Assembly: GCA_963920665.1 (NCBI GenBank)
Contig: OY987265.1
Location: 34,973,001 to 35,037,000 of the forward strand
Reading direction: 5' to 3'
From: Straminergon stramineum
Taxonomy: Eukaryota > Streptophyta > Bryopsida > Hypnales > Calliergonaceae
DNA length: 64,000 bases
The stretch's first letter is position 1, and each line of letters starts with the position of its first letter. The notes under the pieces are model-generated. The model saw only the letters and a program-made list of their open reading frames with translations, was not told the origin of the DNA and did not search any database. Positions 23,512 through 35,143 of the stretch are shown in pieces. The translations under genes and the position numbers were made by a program.

Positions 23512-24628
23512 CAAATTCAAATTCAAAAAGCTAATCAACCATGGGCCTATATATTAAAAATAAATGCAAATTTTGTTTTTGAAAGTAAAGTACATAACAC
23601 TCAAAGGGTTTTTTGTTTATTATATGATTTTTTTGATAAATAAATGCAAAAAAATCTATTTAATTTATTGATTTTATATTTTGAATAGTATAAATTTTTG
23701 CTCCATTTAATAAAAAATCCTTGTAAATTTTACATATGACTATTAATATTATTATCAAAACATTTGAAAATTTCAATCCTAATCAAATTTCTTAGGCCAA
23801 CAACTATTTGAATACAAAAGTACCTACCAGAACTTCTCAAATTAAAAAGCACATCCAACATTTTGCCAATTCCAAATTTTGATTTTCATGTTTTAATTTT
23901 TCCACCAAGTATACCAAGTAATTTCCTAAAGTTTCTTGGTTATTGAAAATAATTAAGTCACATAAGCAAATAAGTGAATTTTAAAAAGCTATTTAAAATT
24001 CAAAATACTCTTATGACTTATTATTTACAATCATCACCTTTAATATTCAATGTGTTTATGAGTTAACCAAATTTGAATGACAATAGACAGAAAGCTATAG
24101 AAGTGTTGATTGTAAGTAAATGAACATTGGTTTCAATCATGTGGTTGAATAATAAGTTATGACAAGTAGATGAGTAGTGGACTATGACATGTAAGGTAAT
24201 AGGTTCCCATATAATGTGTATGCTAGAGTGACATTTGGAAAAAAACACCACTTTCTTGAAATATGAAAATATTCTAAATATTGGTCAAATTTAGCAATGA
24301 TGAAAGGATAAATGTGTAACTTTTACAATTAAATTTTTTGTAATAAAGGCTATATTAATTCAATTTGTAAATGATTTATTAACTAAAATGTTTTACATTA
24401 TTCTACCCAAACTAAATTCATTTCCAAACTTGTAAGTATTGACTTCAAGCACAAATAAAATACTCCTTTATTACCTTTTAGTCTCTACTTGAGAAATCAA
24501 CAAAAACTAATTTCCCATTAAAAAATACAATATTAAACAATTTGTGTGTCTATCATTAATAAAATCCACTTGAGTTGTATATTTACTTTAACTAAATCTT
24601 TAAGAATTTGTTTTTTTTGGTCAAAAAT
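23512..24628. other. AT-rich intergenic DNA
   Basis: The first 55 bases are the end of homology with copy 1 (CCATGGGCCTATATATTAAA). The rest is very AT-rich with no recognisable gene, repeat pair or RNA. Confidence 0.5.
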
Positions 24629-25576
24629 TTAACCCTTAAAGTCCCAAGGCCATTTTTTTGGTCAAAACACACTCAAAACTACCATTTTTGTTGTGTTTGC
24701 CCAAGAAAATAGAAAAAATGTTTTTTTTAGAAAGTAACCATAGAATCTTGTACTTGACTTGTTCAAGATCATGTGGTAGAAATCTCATGAAGTTTGACTG
24801 TATAGATTGGAAGGTATTAGGCTATTAGCATTCAAAGTTGGAAAATAAAGTTTTTTTGAACATTGTCTTGCAATTTCAGTTGACTTTGACCTCCATTTGT
24901 GGAAATTTTTTGCACTACGCACTTTGAATTTTAAAAATTTTATGTTGAAGAATTGAATCAAAAGTGTAAGAATTTTTTTCTAAAATGTACTTGAATTTCA
25001 TTCTTTAAAAGATTGTTAAGTAGAAGAAGGTTCAAGATTGAATAAAAAACTAAATTGTTGATAGATCAAAGATGGAATTCAAGAATTGAAACACAATAAT
25101 CTCAACAGTGAAATTTTTTTAGCAAGCATACTTAACCCTATCAAACAATTTTCCTTGGAAAAATTGTAAACTTTGCATTCAAAAATGAATCCTATAAGTT
25201 ATTTTTTGAAGAAAATCCTTAGATTGCCCAAAGAACAAGATTGTCCATAATTTTCTCATCACTAGTCCAAATAGAATGAGTCAAAGCTTCACATGTAGAC
25301 AAAAATATTCGATTTTTGGATTTAAAAAAAAATTATTTTGACTTTTTGTGATTTTTTTTGTATTGCCCGCCAACCTCTATTTTTTTGCTTATTGTGCCAT
25401 AACTTTTGCTCCCGACCATCGATTGAAATAAAAAATTATATTCCGAGAAAGCCTATGTATTTTTCTAGCTTCTCAAAAAATTTCAAAAAATTACAATGAA
25501 GATTGAAATCATATGAGCCTACCCAAAGTTTCATTTTGGCCTCCATAGGGCCAAGTGAATGGGACTTGGGGGTTAA
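24629..25576. mobile_element. TTAA-family element C
   Basis: TTAA 24629-24632 is followed by CCCTTAAAGTCCCAAGG. The right end, reverse-complemented, reads TTAA then CCCCCAAGTCCCATTC (25573-25576 is TTAA). The interior of 940 bp is non-coding. Its left 350 bp are shared with 48828-49080 (the ATCATGTGGTA stretch and AGCATTCAAAGTTGG), which shows that the element is a multicopy family. A module at 25393-25480 starts ATAACTTTTGCTCCC, as in element B. Confidence 0.75.
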
Positions 25577-26557
25577 ACAACCAACAAAATAATGAAGTTT
25601 TACTTATTCAACCTCTTCATAATTAAGGTAACTTGAAACTATATGATAGTAGTAGATAATTATCCAATAAAATGAGGACACTATTGTCACCATGATATTG
25701 TTGAATCTTAACCTCAATAATTATGCCAAAACCAACTCATCCTCACTTTGAATTTATACCTCCATATGATATGTAAAGGGATATGTTAGTTAATATACGT
25801 GTAAAAAGAGCAAATGAGACTTCAAGGAATCTTCTACAGTGGCTCTACAATAATAAGTTGATGTCGTCAAGTGCTCACATTCATAACATTGGATAACTAG
25901 GCAATGATCCTGTGCATGCTAGGAGATATCTATGCTTTATTAGATACTTGAAAAGAATTTATCATTTAATTCAAGGATTGGGGTTGGCTAAGGAGTTATA
26001 TAAGACAATTTTGTTCAATTATAGGTGTCCCCTTTCTAAGGATACAAAAGGGTCCCCTACCACATTGGTAAACAATGTTATGTTTGGTGGGAAGTAAAGG
26101 GACCCTAACAACATTGGTAAACAATGTTGTGAGTATGAGACAAAGACATATTTTCAATTGTTCCCAAACCATGTTTCAAAAAAGTTTGAATTGTTTGGAG
26201 ATAGGGGACTCCCAACCATTGTCTAAAACAAAACCTGTCATGAAAGTTCACACAAAAACTAAGGTTAAGCCGTCCAATCCTCCACTCTACTCCACTAGAG
26301 TGCTTGTCATTTCAACCCAAACCATCACATCTCCATAACGCACCACGCTAAATGATTTCAAAAACAGACTTTGTTTTAAACTTTATAACTCTACCAGTCA
26401 TTCATCTTCCTCTTCTTCCCAGTCAGCCATCCGCCTTCCCTTCTCCTCACGAATCCATCAACGATTGCACTAACACTCATCAGAATTAAACCGGAGCTCC
26501 AGATCATACAGGTCTTACGAGTTTGCAGTTGTAGATAGCATTGTAGAGAGCTCTCAA
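25577..26557. other. Intergenic DNA and RPB3 promoter region
   Basis: The left part is AT-rich. A 30-bp segment with ACATTGGTAAACAATGTT occurs twice (about 26060-26090 and 26110-26135). Immediately before the RPB3 start the sequence becomes CT-rich (26398-26470), typical of a plant 5' leader. A TATA-like TTTATAAC lies at 26382-26389, but its use as a promoter is only a guess. Confidence 0.4.
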
Positions 26558-29314
26558 ATGGAGCCCGAGATGGAGCCCCAAACGGAGGAAGAGATGGAGC
26601 AAATGCAGTTGAATTCTCCCGAGTTGAATCATTCTCCAAAGAAGGAAGAAGAGGATGCGTTGCTTGGTGAAAATTCCTTCCAGAGGTTTCCGAAAGTGTC
26701 TCTCATGGAGACGATGAGCAGCAAGTATGCGTTGCGGTTCAAGCTTTGGGACACGGATGTGAGCATGGCCAATTCCCTGCGGAGAATCATGATGGTGGAA
26801 GTGCCCACGGTGGCTATCGACTTGGTGGAGATCACGGCGAATTCGTCCGTGTTGCAGGACGAGTTTATTGCTCATCGATTGGGTCTCCTCCCTCTCTCCA
26901 GCCAGGGTGCCATGGCCATGCTCTTACCCGAAGAATGTCCCTGTGAAAGCGAATCCAGGTTCGTTTACTTGCAACAGTTTTCCATATCTCTAAAGAATTT
27001 TCATCTCTTTGGAGAAACCAAACTTCTGTGAAGTCATGGCTTTGATTGTGACGTGTGCAAATTAAGATAGGAAGCTCCGTGTTCAGGAAACAATACATCT
27101 GATTATGGAGAATGCACAACCATGTCTGCAAGCTTTTCGTAACTCTCTAAAAAAATTCAGATGTCTCTTTGCAAAAAACAAAACTGCTGTAGAGTCATGG
27201 CTTTGATAGTGACGCGTGCAAATTAAGCGCCATGTTCAGGCAGTAGTATGGGCAAATTTTCGAAACTCTCTGAAGGTTTCTCATGTTTTTTGCAAGAACC
27301 AATCTTCTGAAGACTTTAGTTATGACTTATGCAAAGCTATCTTGCCGCATGTTTGGGTAATCCAACTGGATGTGGAGAATTGATAGCTAGGTTTGCAAGT
27401 TTTCGTAACTCTTAGGCTTCTCGTCATTCGCAAAACCCGAACTTCTGAAGACTTTGGTTTTGTAAAGCTTGCTGGCTGAACTCTGAGGTTAATATGCATG
27501 GGGTTGTTAGAATTGATAGCCAAATGTGCGAGTTATTGTAATTTCAAAGGTTTCTCATCTTTGGCGAAAACCAAACTTGTGAAGAGTTGGGCTGCGACTT
27601 GTGCAAAGCTTGGTAGCTGCACCTTCAGGCAACTATGAAGTTAGTTGTGTAGGATTGACAGCCAAGTGTGCATATTTTCGTAACATCTGTAGAGTGAATG
27701 ATTTTTTCTTGTGCAGTTGTCAGCAATGCTCCGTAGAGCTCTCCTTGAACGTGACATCGACTTCGGACGGAGCGCTGGTGGTCACCACCCGTGACTTGAA
27801 ATCCGCGGATGAGCGCGTGGTTCCAGTGGACTTCGATGTGGACTTGGCAGGGCTTGGACAAGATCTTGCTCCTACGAGGTAAACTAAACATCTTTGAACA
27901 ACATACCTCTTCAGTATCAATAGAGATGGTAACCAGTTGATGAGCCAATTCTCTTTTTTGCAATGTCCATGTGTTGGAAGTCTGTTCCAGACCGTGCTGC
28001 AAGCGCTGCATTCCACGTTGAATGGTTTCAACGGTGATTTTGAATATCCTATAATTAGCAGTTCGGGAGTTAACATTTAAGGCTCCAATGCTAAAACACG
28101 TTTCCCAGGGTCTTTATACATTGCACCCTCTTAAACATCAAGTTGTGCATCATATTGTTTGCCATTTCTTTGGTGACGAACGTAACTAGTTCTCTTGTGG
28201 AAAATTGTTCATGTTCTACGTAACCAAGGTGACTAGTTTGACTCCTCAAAGTTTCTGATTTGTGACATGTTGTGATTCATTTGGTCAGTAGCTCATCCAA
28301 TCACATTCTCTTTCAACGCCCATTGAATTCCTTCAGGTCTTACGCCACGATATGCTGACCCTTGAACGAGTGACTGACTCCATGGAGCTGGTGCTGGTTA
28401 CTTTGTGATGAGCAGAGGAATTGCCATTACGAAGCTCCTCAAGGGGCAGGAGATAGCCGTGCGAGCCATCGCCAGAAAAGGGGTGGGCAGCTTGCACGCC
28501 AAGTGGTCGCCAGTGGCCACCGTCACGTTCCACCAGGAGCCAGAAATTTTCAGCAACGAAGTGAAAATGGAGAAACTGACGCTCTCCGAGAAGCAGGCTT
28601 GGGTGAACTCCAGTCTCACCATCACACAGGGCCTCACCCCCACCAAAGTCTTCAAACTGGAACCCAACACTCAGAAGGTTCATTCTCGGGATCCTCCTCC
28701 TCAGTTGCTTGCTTATCAAATTTCCAGAGAGAGTTCTGCTGTCATATAGAGTTCTGTTGTCCTACAGGGGGTAATTAAAACCAATTCTGAGGCTGGGGTT
28801 TCATTTCTATTTCTAAGTATGTTTTTAGTACCCACTTCGGGAGGTTTTCAATGCCATTTAAGGGGGTATTTGGGGGAATTGGAAATTGGAAATTCCCCAA
28901 GGACTCAAGGAGAATTGCATTTGTGGCTTGTTGCTTTTGCAGGTGGAGGTGGTGAGCCCGGGTGTGTTCACCAGTGAGGAGCTGTTACGAAATGCCGAAG
29001 ATTCGGGAACGTCGGAGTTGTTCGAAATCCAAGCGAGAGATGATAGTTTCATCTTCTCTGTGGAGTCCACAGGAGCTATCCCAGCTGCCAAGATCTTCCT
29101 GGATGCCATCAAAATATTGAAACAGAAGCTGCTTGCATTGCGGCTTGCAGAAGACGGCTCTGCCTTGCCAGTTGCGGATCATGAAATGGGTGCTACGTCT
29201 CCAATCCGGGAAAGGAATTACAACAATCAGAGTGTCCCGGACGATGTCACGAATGGATTCGCCAAAGTGAACTTGGAGGAAGAAGCGAAAGCTGAGGCAG
29301 ACTGGGACTTCTGA
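26558..29314 (+). CDS. NRPB3: DNA-directed RNA polymerase subunit RPB3 (NRPB3-type), four exons
   Basis: This is the alpha-like subunit of nuclear RNA polymerase II; plants share it with Pol IV/V. It pairs with RPB11 to start polymerase assembly. Exons are 26558-26958, 27717-27878, 28416-28677 and 28943-29314. All introns are GT-AG and in frame, giving 398 aa. The family signature NSLRRIMMVEVPTVAIDLVEI and SSVLQDEFIAHRLGL occupies about 72-110. The zinc-binding Cys set is C127, C129, C135 and C138, split by intron 1. The region VRAIARKGVGSLHAKWSPVATVTF and the C-terminal DSFIFSVESTGAIPAAKIFLDAI complete the two-domain fold. It is longer than the roughly 320 aa typical of plants because of an acidic N-terminal extension (about 45 aa) and an acidic tail. 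The start ATG follows a CT-rich leader. Confidence 0.93.
26977..27690 (+). repeat. Diverged ~140-bp tandem repeats inside RPB3 intron 1
   Basis: A unit built from TTTTCGTAACTCTC, TTTCTCATCTTTGG, AAACCAAACTTCTG, AAGACTTTGG and GACTTGTGCAAAGCTTG recurs about five times. Starts are near 26977, 27135, 27256, 27393 and 27535, with a partial copy at 27674. Spacing is 121-158 bp. Copies are clearly diverged from each other. The array fills nearly the whole 758-bp intron. Confidence 0.65.
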
Positions 29315-31552
29315 TGTATGCCTTTGAAATCAACTTGTTCATTTCGAAACCTTCAGTGGAGATACTGCGGGTGACGATTTCCGGGACTCCCAAGCCCTTG
29401 ATGAACTTATATAATGCTTTAAGTCTCACGCCAGTTAATTTCTCAAGATCCAGTGGTTTTTAGGGAATTTTGTAGGCATGAAGTGTTTCCCTTCAGGATT
29501 AATTAGGTGTGTACGAACGCAGGCTATTCAAATCGAACTGCATGAAATCAAAGATGACTCGTGATTAGTGAAGTTCAAGTTCAACGGTTGTGTAAATGTG
29601 GAAACTTTTCAAGTGGGTTGGAGGTGTAAAAAATTTCTGGATTAAGGTCTACAGGTCCACAGATGTTCACCCCGTCTAATTTTTAGTGCTTTGAACACTT
29701 GAACGTCAGAGAGTTGGCATTCCAAATTATCTAAAACATCTCATTTGAGTGAGTAATGACTTTAGCACTTTTAATCTGATTATAGGTGGTTCACAGCGAG
29801 TAGTTTTCATATTTATGTTAAATTGGGATATGTATAAGAGCACCTTGTAGGTTTACTTAGCTACCCATATGTACCTCCTTCCGGATTCGTAGGTTCTACC
29901 TTTTTAACAAAAGAAACAACGATGTTGCTGATCTTGATCGGTTCAATACTTTGGTAAAAATGTTAACCTGCGTCAAACCAAAACATTTGAGACAAGTTCA
30001 ATAATTTGTTAAAGGGTTCAAAATGGACTTCAAACACATATGAAGGTATAATCTTACGGGTAACACATTAACAAATTAACTTAGCATTTAAATAAAAAGG
30101 TGGAGTAGAAACTACTTTCACATTGCTTCAATTGTTGACTTGAACTGCCAGTCAATACTTCCAAAGATAACTAAACACTTCCATTACTCATAAACACATT
30201 CATAAACTTACAACCCACTCTTCCACTCCAAATAATGGTCATTATTCATGTGATGTTGCGGCCTCACTCATGTTGCATCTGATTTATTTTTGTTTTTTGA
30301 GAATACCAGAGGGGAATTCCTCGGGAGGGCCTTAAATTTTGAAGGAAATACCTCAGGTCCCAACTGGTATGACCGTCCCTTCCAACATGAAGATTCCAAA
30401 TTGAAAAATTTGTATTGATCAGCCTTTTGGAGGAAAAAAACAGTGTAAGAAAAATATCTTTAAATTGTTTTTGCTGAATTTTCTAGGAATGTTTGAAGTG
30501 AAATGGTGGTAGACACCTCACTATTAGTGTCTCTAGACTTGTCCAAAACTATTCTTCAATAAGTTGGAATAGAAGAGATGAAAGTCCATCAATATCTCAA
30601 AAGGTGAGTGGACTTTCCTTTAACTAGATTATGAACTAGTTGGGAATGGGGCAAAAAATAGGGCTCAACATTGAGAAGGAGGGTGGAAATTGATTTGTCT
30701 ACCTAGGACCAATGTCAACATCAAAAGTGTGTATAGAGGGTTTAGGGCAATTTGCAAAAGCAACTTTTGTTCTTGCAATGTCAAATTTTTTTCTAATTTT
30801 TCTAATTTTTTAGTGAAAGGTAAGGGAATATATTAGTTTTTAGGAAATATAAATTTTATATCATTAGGTAATTGTAATATCGAAACCGCTAAACTCCAAG
30901 CAACCAAGAAAAAATGCAAAAACTCAAAATTTAATTAAATTTTTTTCTCAAAGAATATATTTACAAACTTTTTTAGAGTTGTGATTCATTTAGTTTGGAT
31001 AAGTGATAAGAGATATTTAAAGTCTTATTTTTTGGGCAATTAAGACATCTTTCTGAAAATTAATGTATAGGATTTATTTCTTAACTCCATTTTAACAATT
31101 TTTCAAAATAAAAACATCCATACAGTGTAGATTATTTGCTTCAACAATCTCTACTAGGATTGACACGTTTCAATTCCATTTTTGAACTATTACTAATTCA
31201 ATTTACCCTTCCATCTTGTACCTACTTCCACTTAATAATTTTTACAAGAACAAAAAATTATTAAAAAATTATTAAAAAATTGACTTGTTTTCCTACATCA
31301 ATCTCAACTTTCCAAGATAATGATTTAAACTTCAAAACCATATAGAAAAAATATCTTAACTTAAGAAATCTCAAACTCTAGAAACCTACTAAAGAAAGGT
31401 GAAAAAAAATGTTTTTGATTCTCTTTGAACACTAATGTATGAAATTTTTGGAAATGTATGATTGAAATTTTTGGCACAGATTCTCATACAAGTGCAAGAT
31501 ATTACAATTGAGTACAAAAAAATAATAAGAATAAAAGTAGTAAAAATAATAA

Positions 31553-31596
<44 letters not shown>

Positions 31597-34472
31597 CATT
31601 GTCATTGTGACTTTTTGCACTAGAAATGGCAAATTTGAACTGTTTTTCTGCAAAACACAGTGAGTCATGAACCTTTACATTGACAAAATGACAACTTCAT
31701 CTAAGGTAAACCAGCTTATGGTAGATTGACAAGAAGAATGGCTAGTTTGCCATGTTCACATTTTTGAAAAAAATTTAAAAAATTTTGCATATAAAGACTA
31801 ACATGAGAAATGCAAAGAGCAATTGAAATTTTCTTTTCTGACAAAGTATCAATTTGTTATGATTATTTGAAGTATGCTGCCCAATTAGTCCAAAACAGTA
31901 GACTGTCCCAAAATCACCACAAAGTATATCCATAATGGTCATCTAATCACCTGAAGTAGTTACAAAATTTCTTAACATGGTTACAATATTTTTTAATATG
32001 GCCATGACATAAAGGATTAAAAAAGTTAGCTCTTGAGTAGCCATCCTGAAATGATTAGTATTTACTACCTTCTAGCCATAAAGACTTGTTTTTCTTGCAA
32101 TGGTATATTTATTGTAATTCAAAATCCAATGTCACTAGGTTTTTTGGTTTCTTTCTATGTTACTATTCTAGTTTAAAAAATTTTAAATACACTTTTGTTT
32201 TTCTCACTATGACCTTCATTTTTGTTAACCTTTGAAGGACCAAATTACATTTTTAGGCAACATCTTGATTTCGGATAGCTTACTACAAATGGATTTTTTC
32301 TTTTGTTTATTTGAAATTTTCACAAAACATGTGATTGAAGAGTACCTCTAAGGCACAACAATTTTTGTAAACTTTGACTACATGATTAAAAAGTTCTTGT
32401 ATGATATGTAGTTTCTTTCTCAACTTGGATTGTATATGCAAATTAGAAAAAATCACTCTTTTCAAAAACAAAAATTTCAAATTATTTTTTCCAAGATTTA
32501 TATATACATGGAAAATCTTCAATCATTCCATTTTGATTAATGAGATGAAAGTTTTGAGGACATTTAGTTTGCAGACAATTATGGATTCTCTACTTTAAGA
32601 TAAACTTTGAAGTCCTTTATTTAATTCAATTTTCATCATTTTCTTGAAACAAATAAAATCATAGGAAGTAGATTGTTTATTACAACATTACAGCCATTGG
32701 AATTGGCATTTGTCAATACCATGACTAAATTCTTAACAATTTTAATTAGTATTTTGAATCATTTTCTACTTCTTTCTACTTACTATTTTTTTCCTCTATG
32801 TTGTACAATTTCAAATGATCTAAAAATTTTCAAGCATGTAGCTAACTTGCCTTGAAGAAGGAATCCAAAGAAATAGCACCAACATGAACATTTTTTCATA
32901 AAAATGTGACCTTGTGAATTGCAACTACCCTATTTTTCGCAAGGCCCCCCAAAAGGATTTTTGTCAATTTAAGTACTCATACGAGGGTTGCTATTATGTG
33001 AGCATTGGAGTGTGAGCCTATGAGCCTATAATACTACACATCTATGTTATAGGTGTATGTACCATTGAAACCATCTATGATTATAGGGTATATATGTTAC
33101 AAATACCCATATTATAGGTGTTTATGATACATACACCTTTTATATTGTGTGGTATCTATATTATAGGTACTTATAATGTAGGCTCAATGCTCACAAGCTT
33201 GCATTCTTGGGCTCACATACTAGCACCGTTGGTACTAATACCTTGCAATCTACACCTTCTTAAGCTAGCGTGCTACAAGATCACATGGTTCGGTATGTCC
33301 AAAATTTTTTTTTCTAAGATTTGGTACTTGAACTAGAAATGACAATTTTGGAGAGTTTTTGGTGAAAACACAATCAAGGAATTTTAGAGGATAAATGATT
33401 CAACTTATTCTAGTAAATTTCATAATTGAAGTGATTTCTTTTAAAAAAATATGTATTGTGAAAATCATAATAATTTTCTAACCAATTTTTTGGTATAAAT
33501 CAACAACCAAATTTTCTTAAAAAGTCACACAATAATATGCCAAGTTTTTTACTAATAAATCTTTAAAGTGTTGATAATGTTCATTTAATTTGAAGTTTGT
33601 AATTGATGGTGTATAGGCATGTATTGAGAACAAAGGAAACCAATGTCTTAGTGAGACTTGCATTTGTGCCCAAATCCCTATTTCTTTATTTGAATTTAAG
33701 AAAAATGGTTCCTTACCAATTTATGTTTCAAAGGGAATGGAGGTCATGTTGTAAGTAATATAATAATGTAACTATTGAGTCATTAATAAATATGAATTGC
33801 ATGTTCATTGCATGAATTACATAAATATATAATTGCATTAGAAAAACAAATGTTGTTGTTGAAGGGATAAAATTTCATGTTACAAGAAATGATTATCCTT
33901 ATTGATGAAATAGAGGTGACTATAAAGTGAATGAAGATTTTTATTTCTACATGAGACAATCACATAGTTGTTTAAACTTCTCCATCTCTTATTATGGAGG
34001 TTTCCATAGACCAAGTTTGATCACTTAATTTGATGGAGGAAATCATACACTAGCAAAGGAATCATTGAAGACAAAATTAGATGGATGTACTAGTCCAACT
34101 TCTTATTGATATATTTTGGTTGTGACCATTAGTTGTATAAATAAACAAACAACTAAGTATGCTACAATAAGCTCATTTTGTCCCAAGAGCCAATAGGAAC
34201 TAATTGAACCCAATAAGGGGCCACTTTATAATACAAGAATTTGGATGGGAATTAGCCTTCTCAATTCATAAATGAGGCCAATATTTGCATGATGGGCTCA
34301 AATATTCATCATGATTATCCAATCCATCTCGATGATCTCATCTCCATTATCCAATCCAACACTTTCTACCAATTTACATACACCAAGTGGTCACTATCAA
34401 CTTTAGTGGTCCTACATGGTGGTACTAATCAGGATGTGGACAACCTCATACTCACTTCAAGTAGTACTAAAA
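29315..34472. other. 5-kb AT-rich intergenic region
   Basis: The first few hundred bases are the probable 3' UTR and flank of RPB3. Beyond that there is no protein-like ORF, no recognisable transposase and no tRNA. Around 33040-33190 the sequence has several copies of a TATAGGTG/ATAGGTAC word in both orientations. The one strong simple repeat is listed separately. Nothing else identifiable was seen. Confidence 0.5.
31552..31597. repeat. (ATT)n microsatellite
   Basis: An uninterrupted run of about 15 ATT/TTA triplets, bordered by ATAATAAG-type degenerate copies on the left and TCATTGTCATT on the right. Confidence 0.95.
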
Positions 34473-35143
34473 TTAACCCTTGAGTGCTCCACAGGCCAAA
34501 ATCTGGCCTCCCTAAATTCAATTTGTGCCTAAATCACTTTGGATTGTGGTTGTATTGCCCTCTAAAATGTACAAGGGGGTTAGGGTACAAGAAGGTGACA
34601 TTGCAGAGTGACTTTGATGAAAATCATTGCTATACATTGGAGTGGGGACCAACATTTGAAACCATAACTACAAGGAGATCTGTTTTTTGAGGAGTTTCGT
34701 GTTGTCCCTATATAGAACTTATGGTCTACTCTTGCCTGCCTTTGGTGTGACTTTTACAAACTTGTGACACTAGTGATCTTTACTGCAAGAATGAGAAACT
34801 TCCAAAATTTAGTAGGTTGTGAGATGTTTGCTGACCCCACACCTTGCCAAAAATTCAGGATAAGAGTCCACTTCCTTTGGCAACGGTGTCATTCCAAAGT
34901 GTAGAACATCTCGAAAAATCGCATTTTTCATCATTTTCTACGGTACTTTGACCATTATAATCTTTTGATCTATACGGTCAATTCTTTCCAAATTTTCACC
35001 ACACTTTCATAACCTATTCCTCTCAAAATTTCAATGGTGAACCCCTATGGATGTGATTTTTGTACTTGTTGGGGCAAATTTCCTAGACAATAATCCACCA
35101 TGGTTGGATTTGGGGTAGCACAATATGGGCGCTCAAGGGTTAA
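34473..35143. mobile_element. TTAA-family element D with perfect TTAA on both sides
   Basis: TTAA 34473-34476 is followed by CCCTTGAGTGCTCC; the right end, reverse-complemented, is TTAA (35140-35143) then CCCTTGAGCGCCC. The interior of 663 bp is non-coding. Of the five elements this has the cleanest ends and looks like one of the youngest. The termini match piggyBac-type ends (CCC start, TTAA target). Confidence 0.75.

Noticed and set aside
25912..26338. Possible Ty1/copia RNase H remnant (HARRYLCFIRYLKRIYHLIQG)
   Set aside because: It only faintly resembles the RxLRYLKG motif. No reverse transcriptase, integrase or LTR is nearby to support it.
28333..28719. Minus-strand open frame of 128 codons in RPB3 exon 3
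   Set aside because: The plus strand encodes the conserved RPB3 domain with matching splice sites; the minus frame is a shadow.
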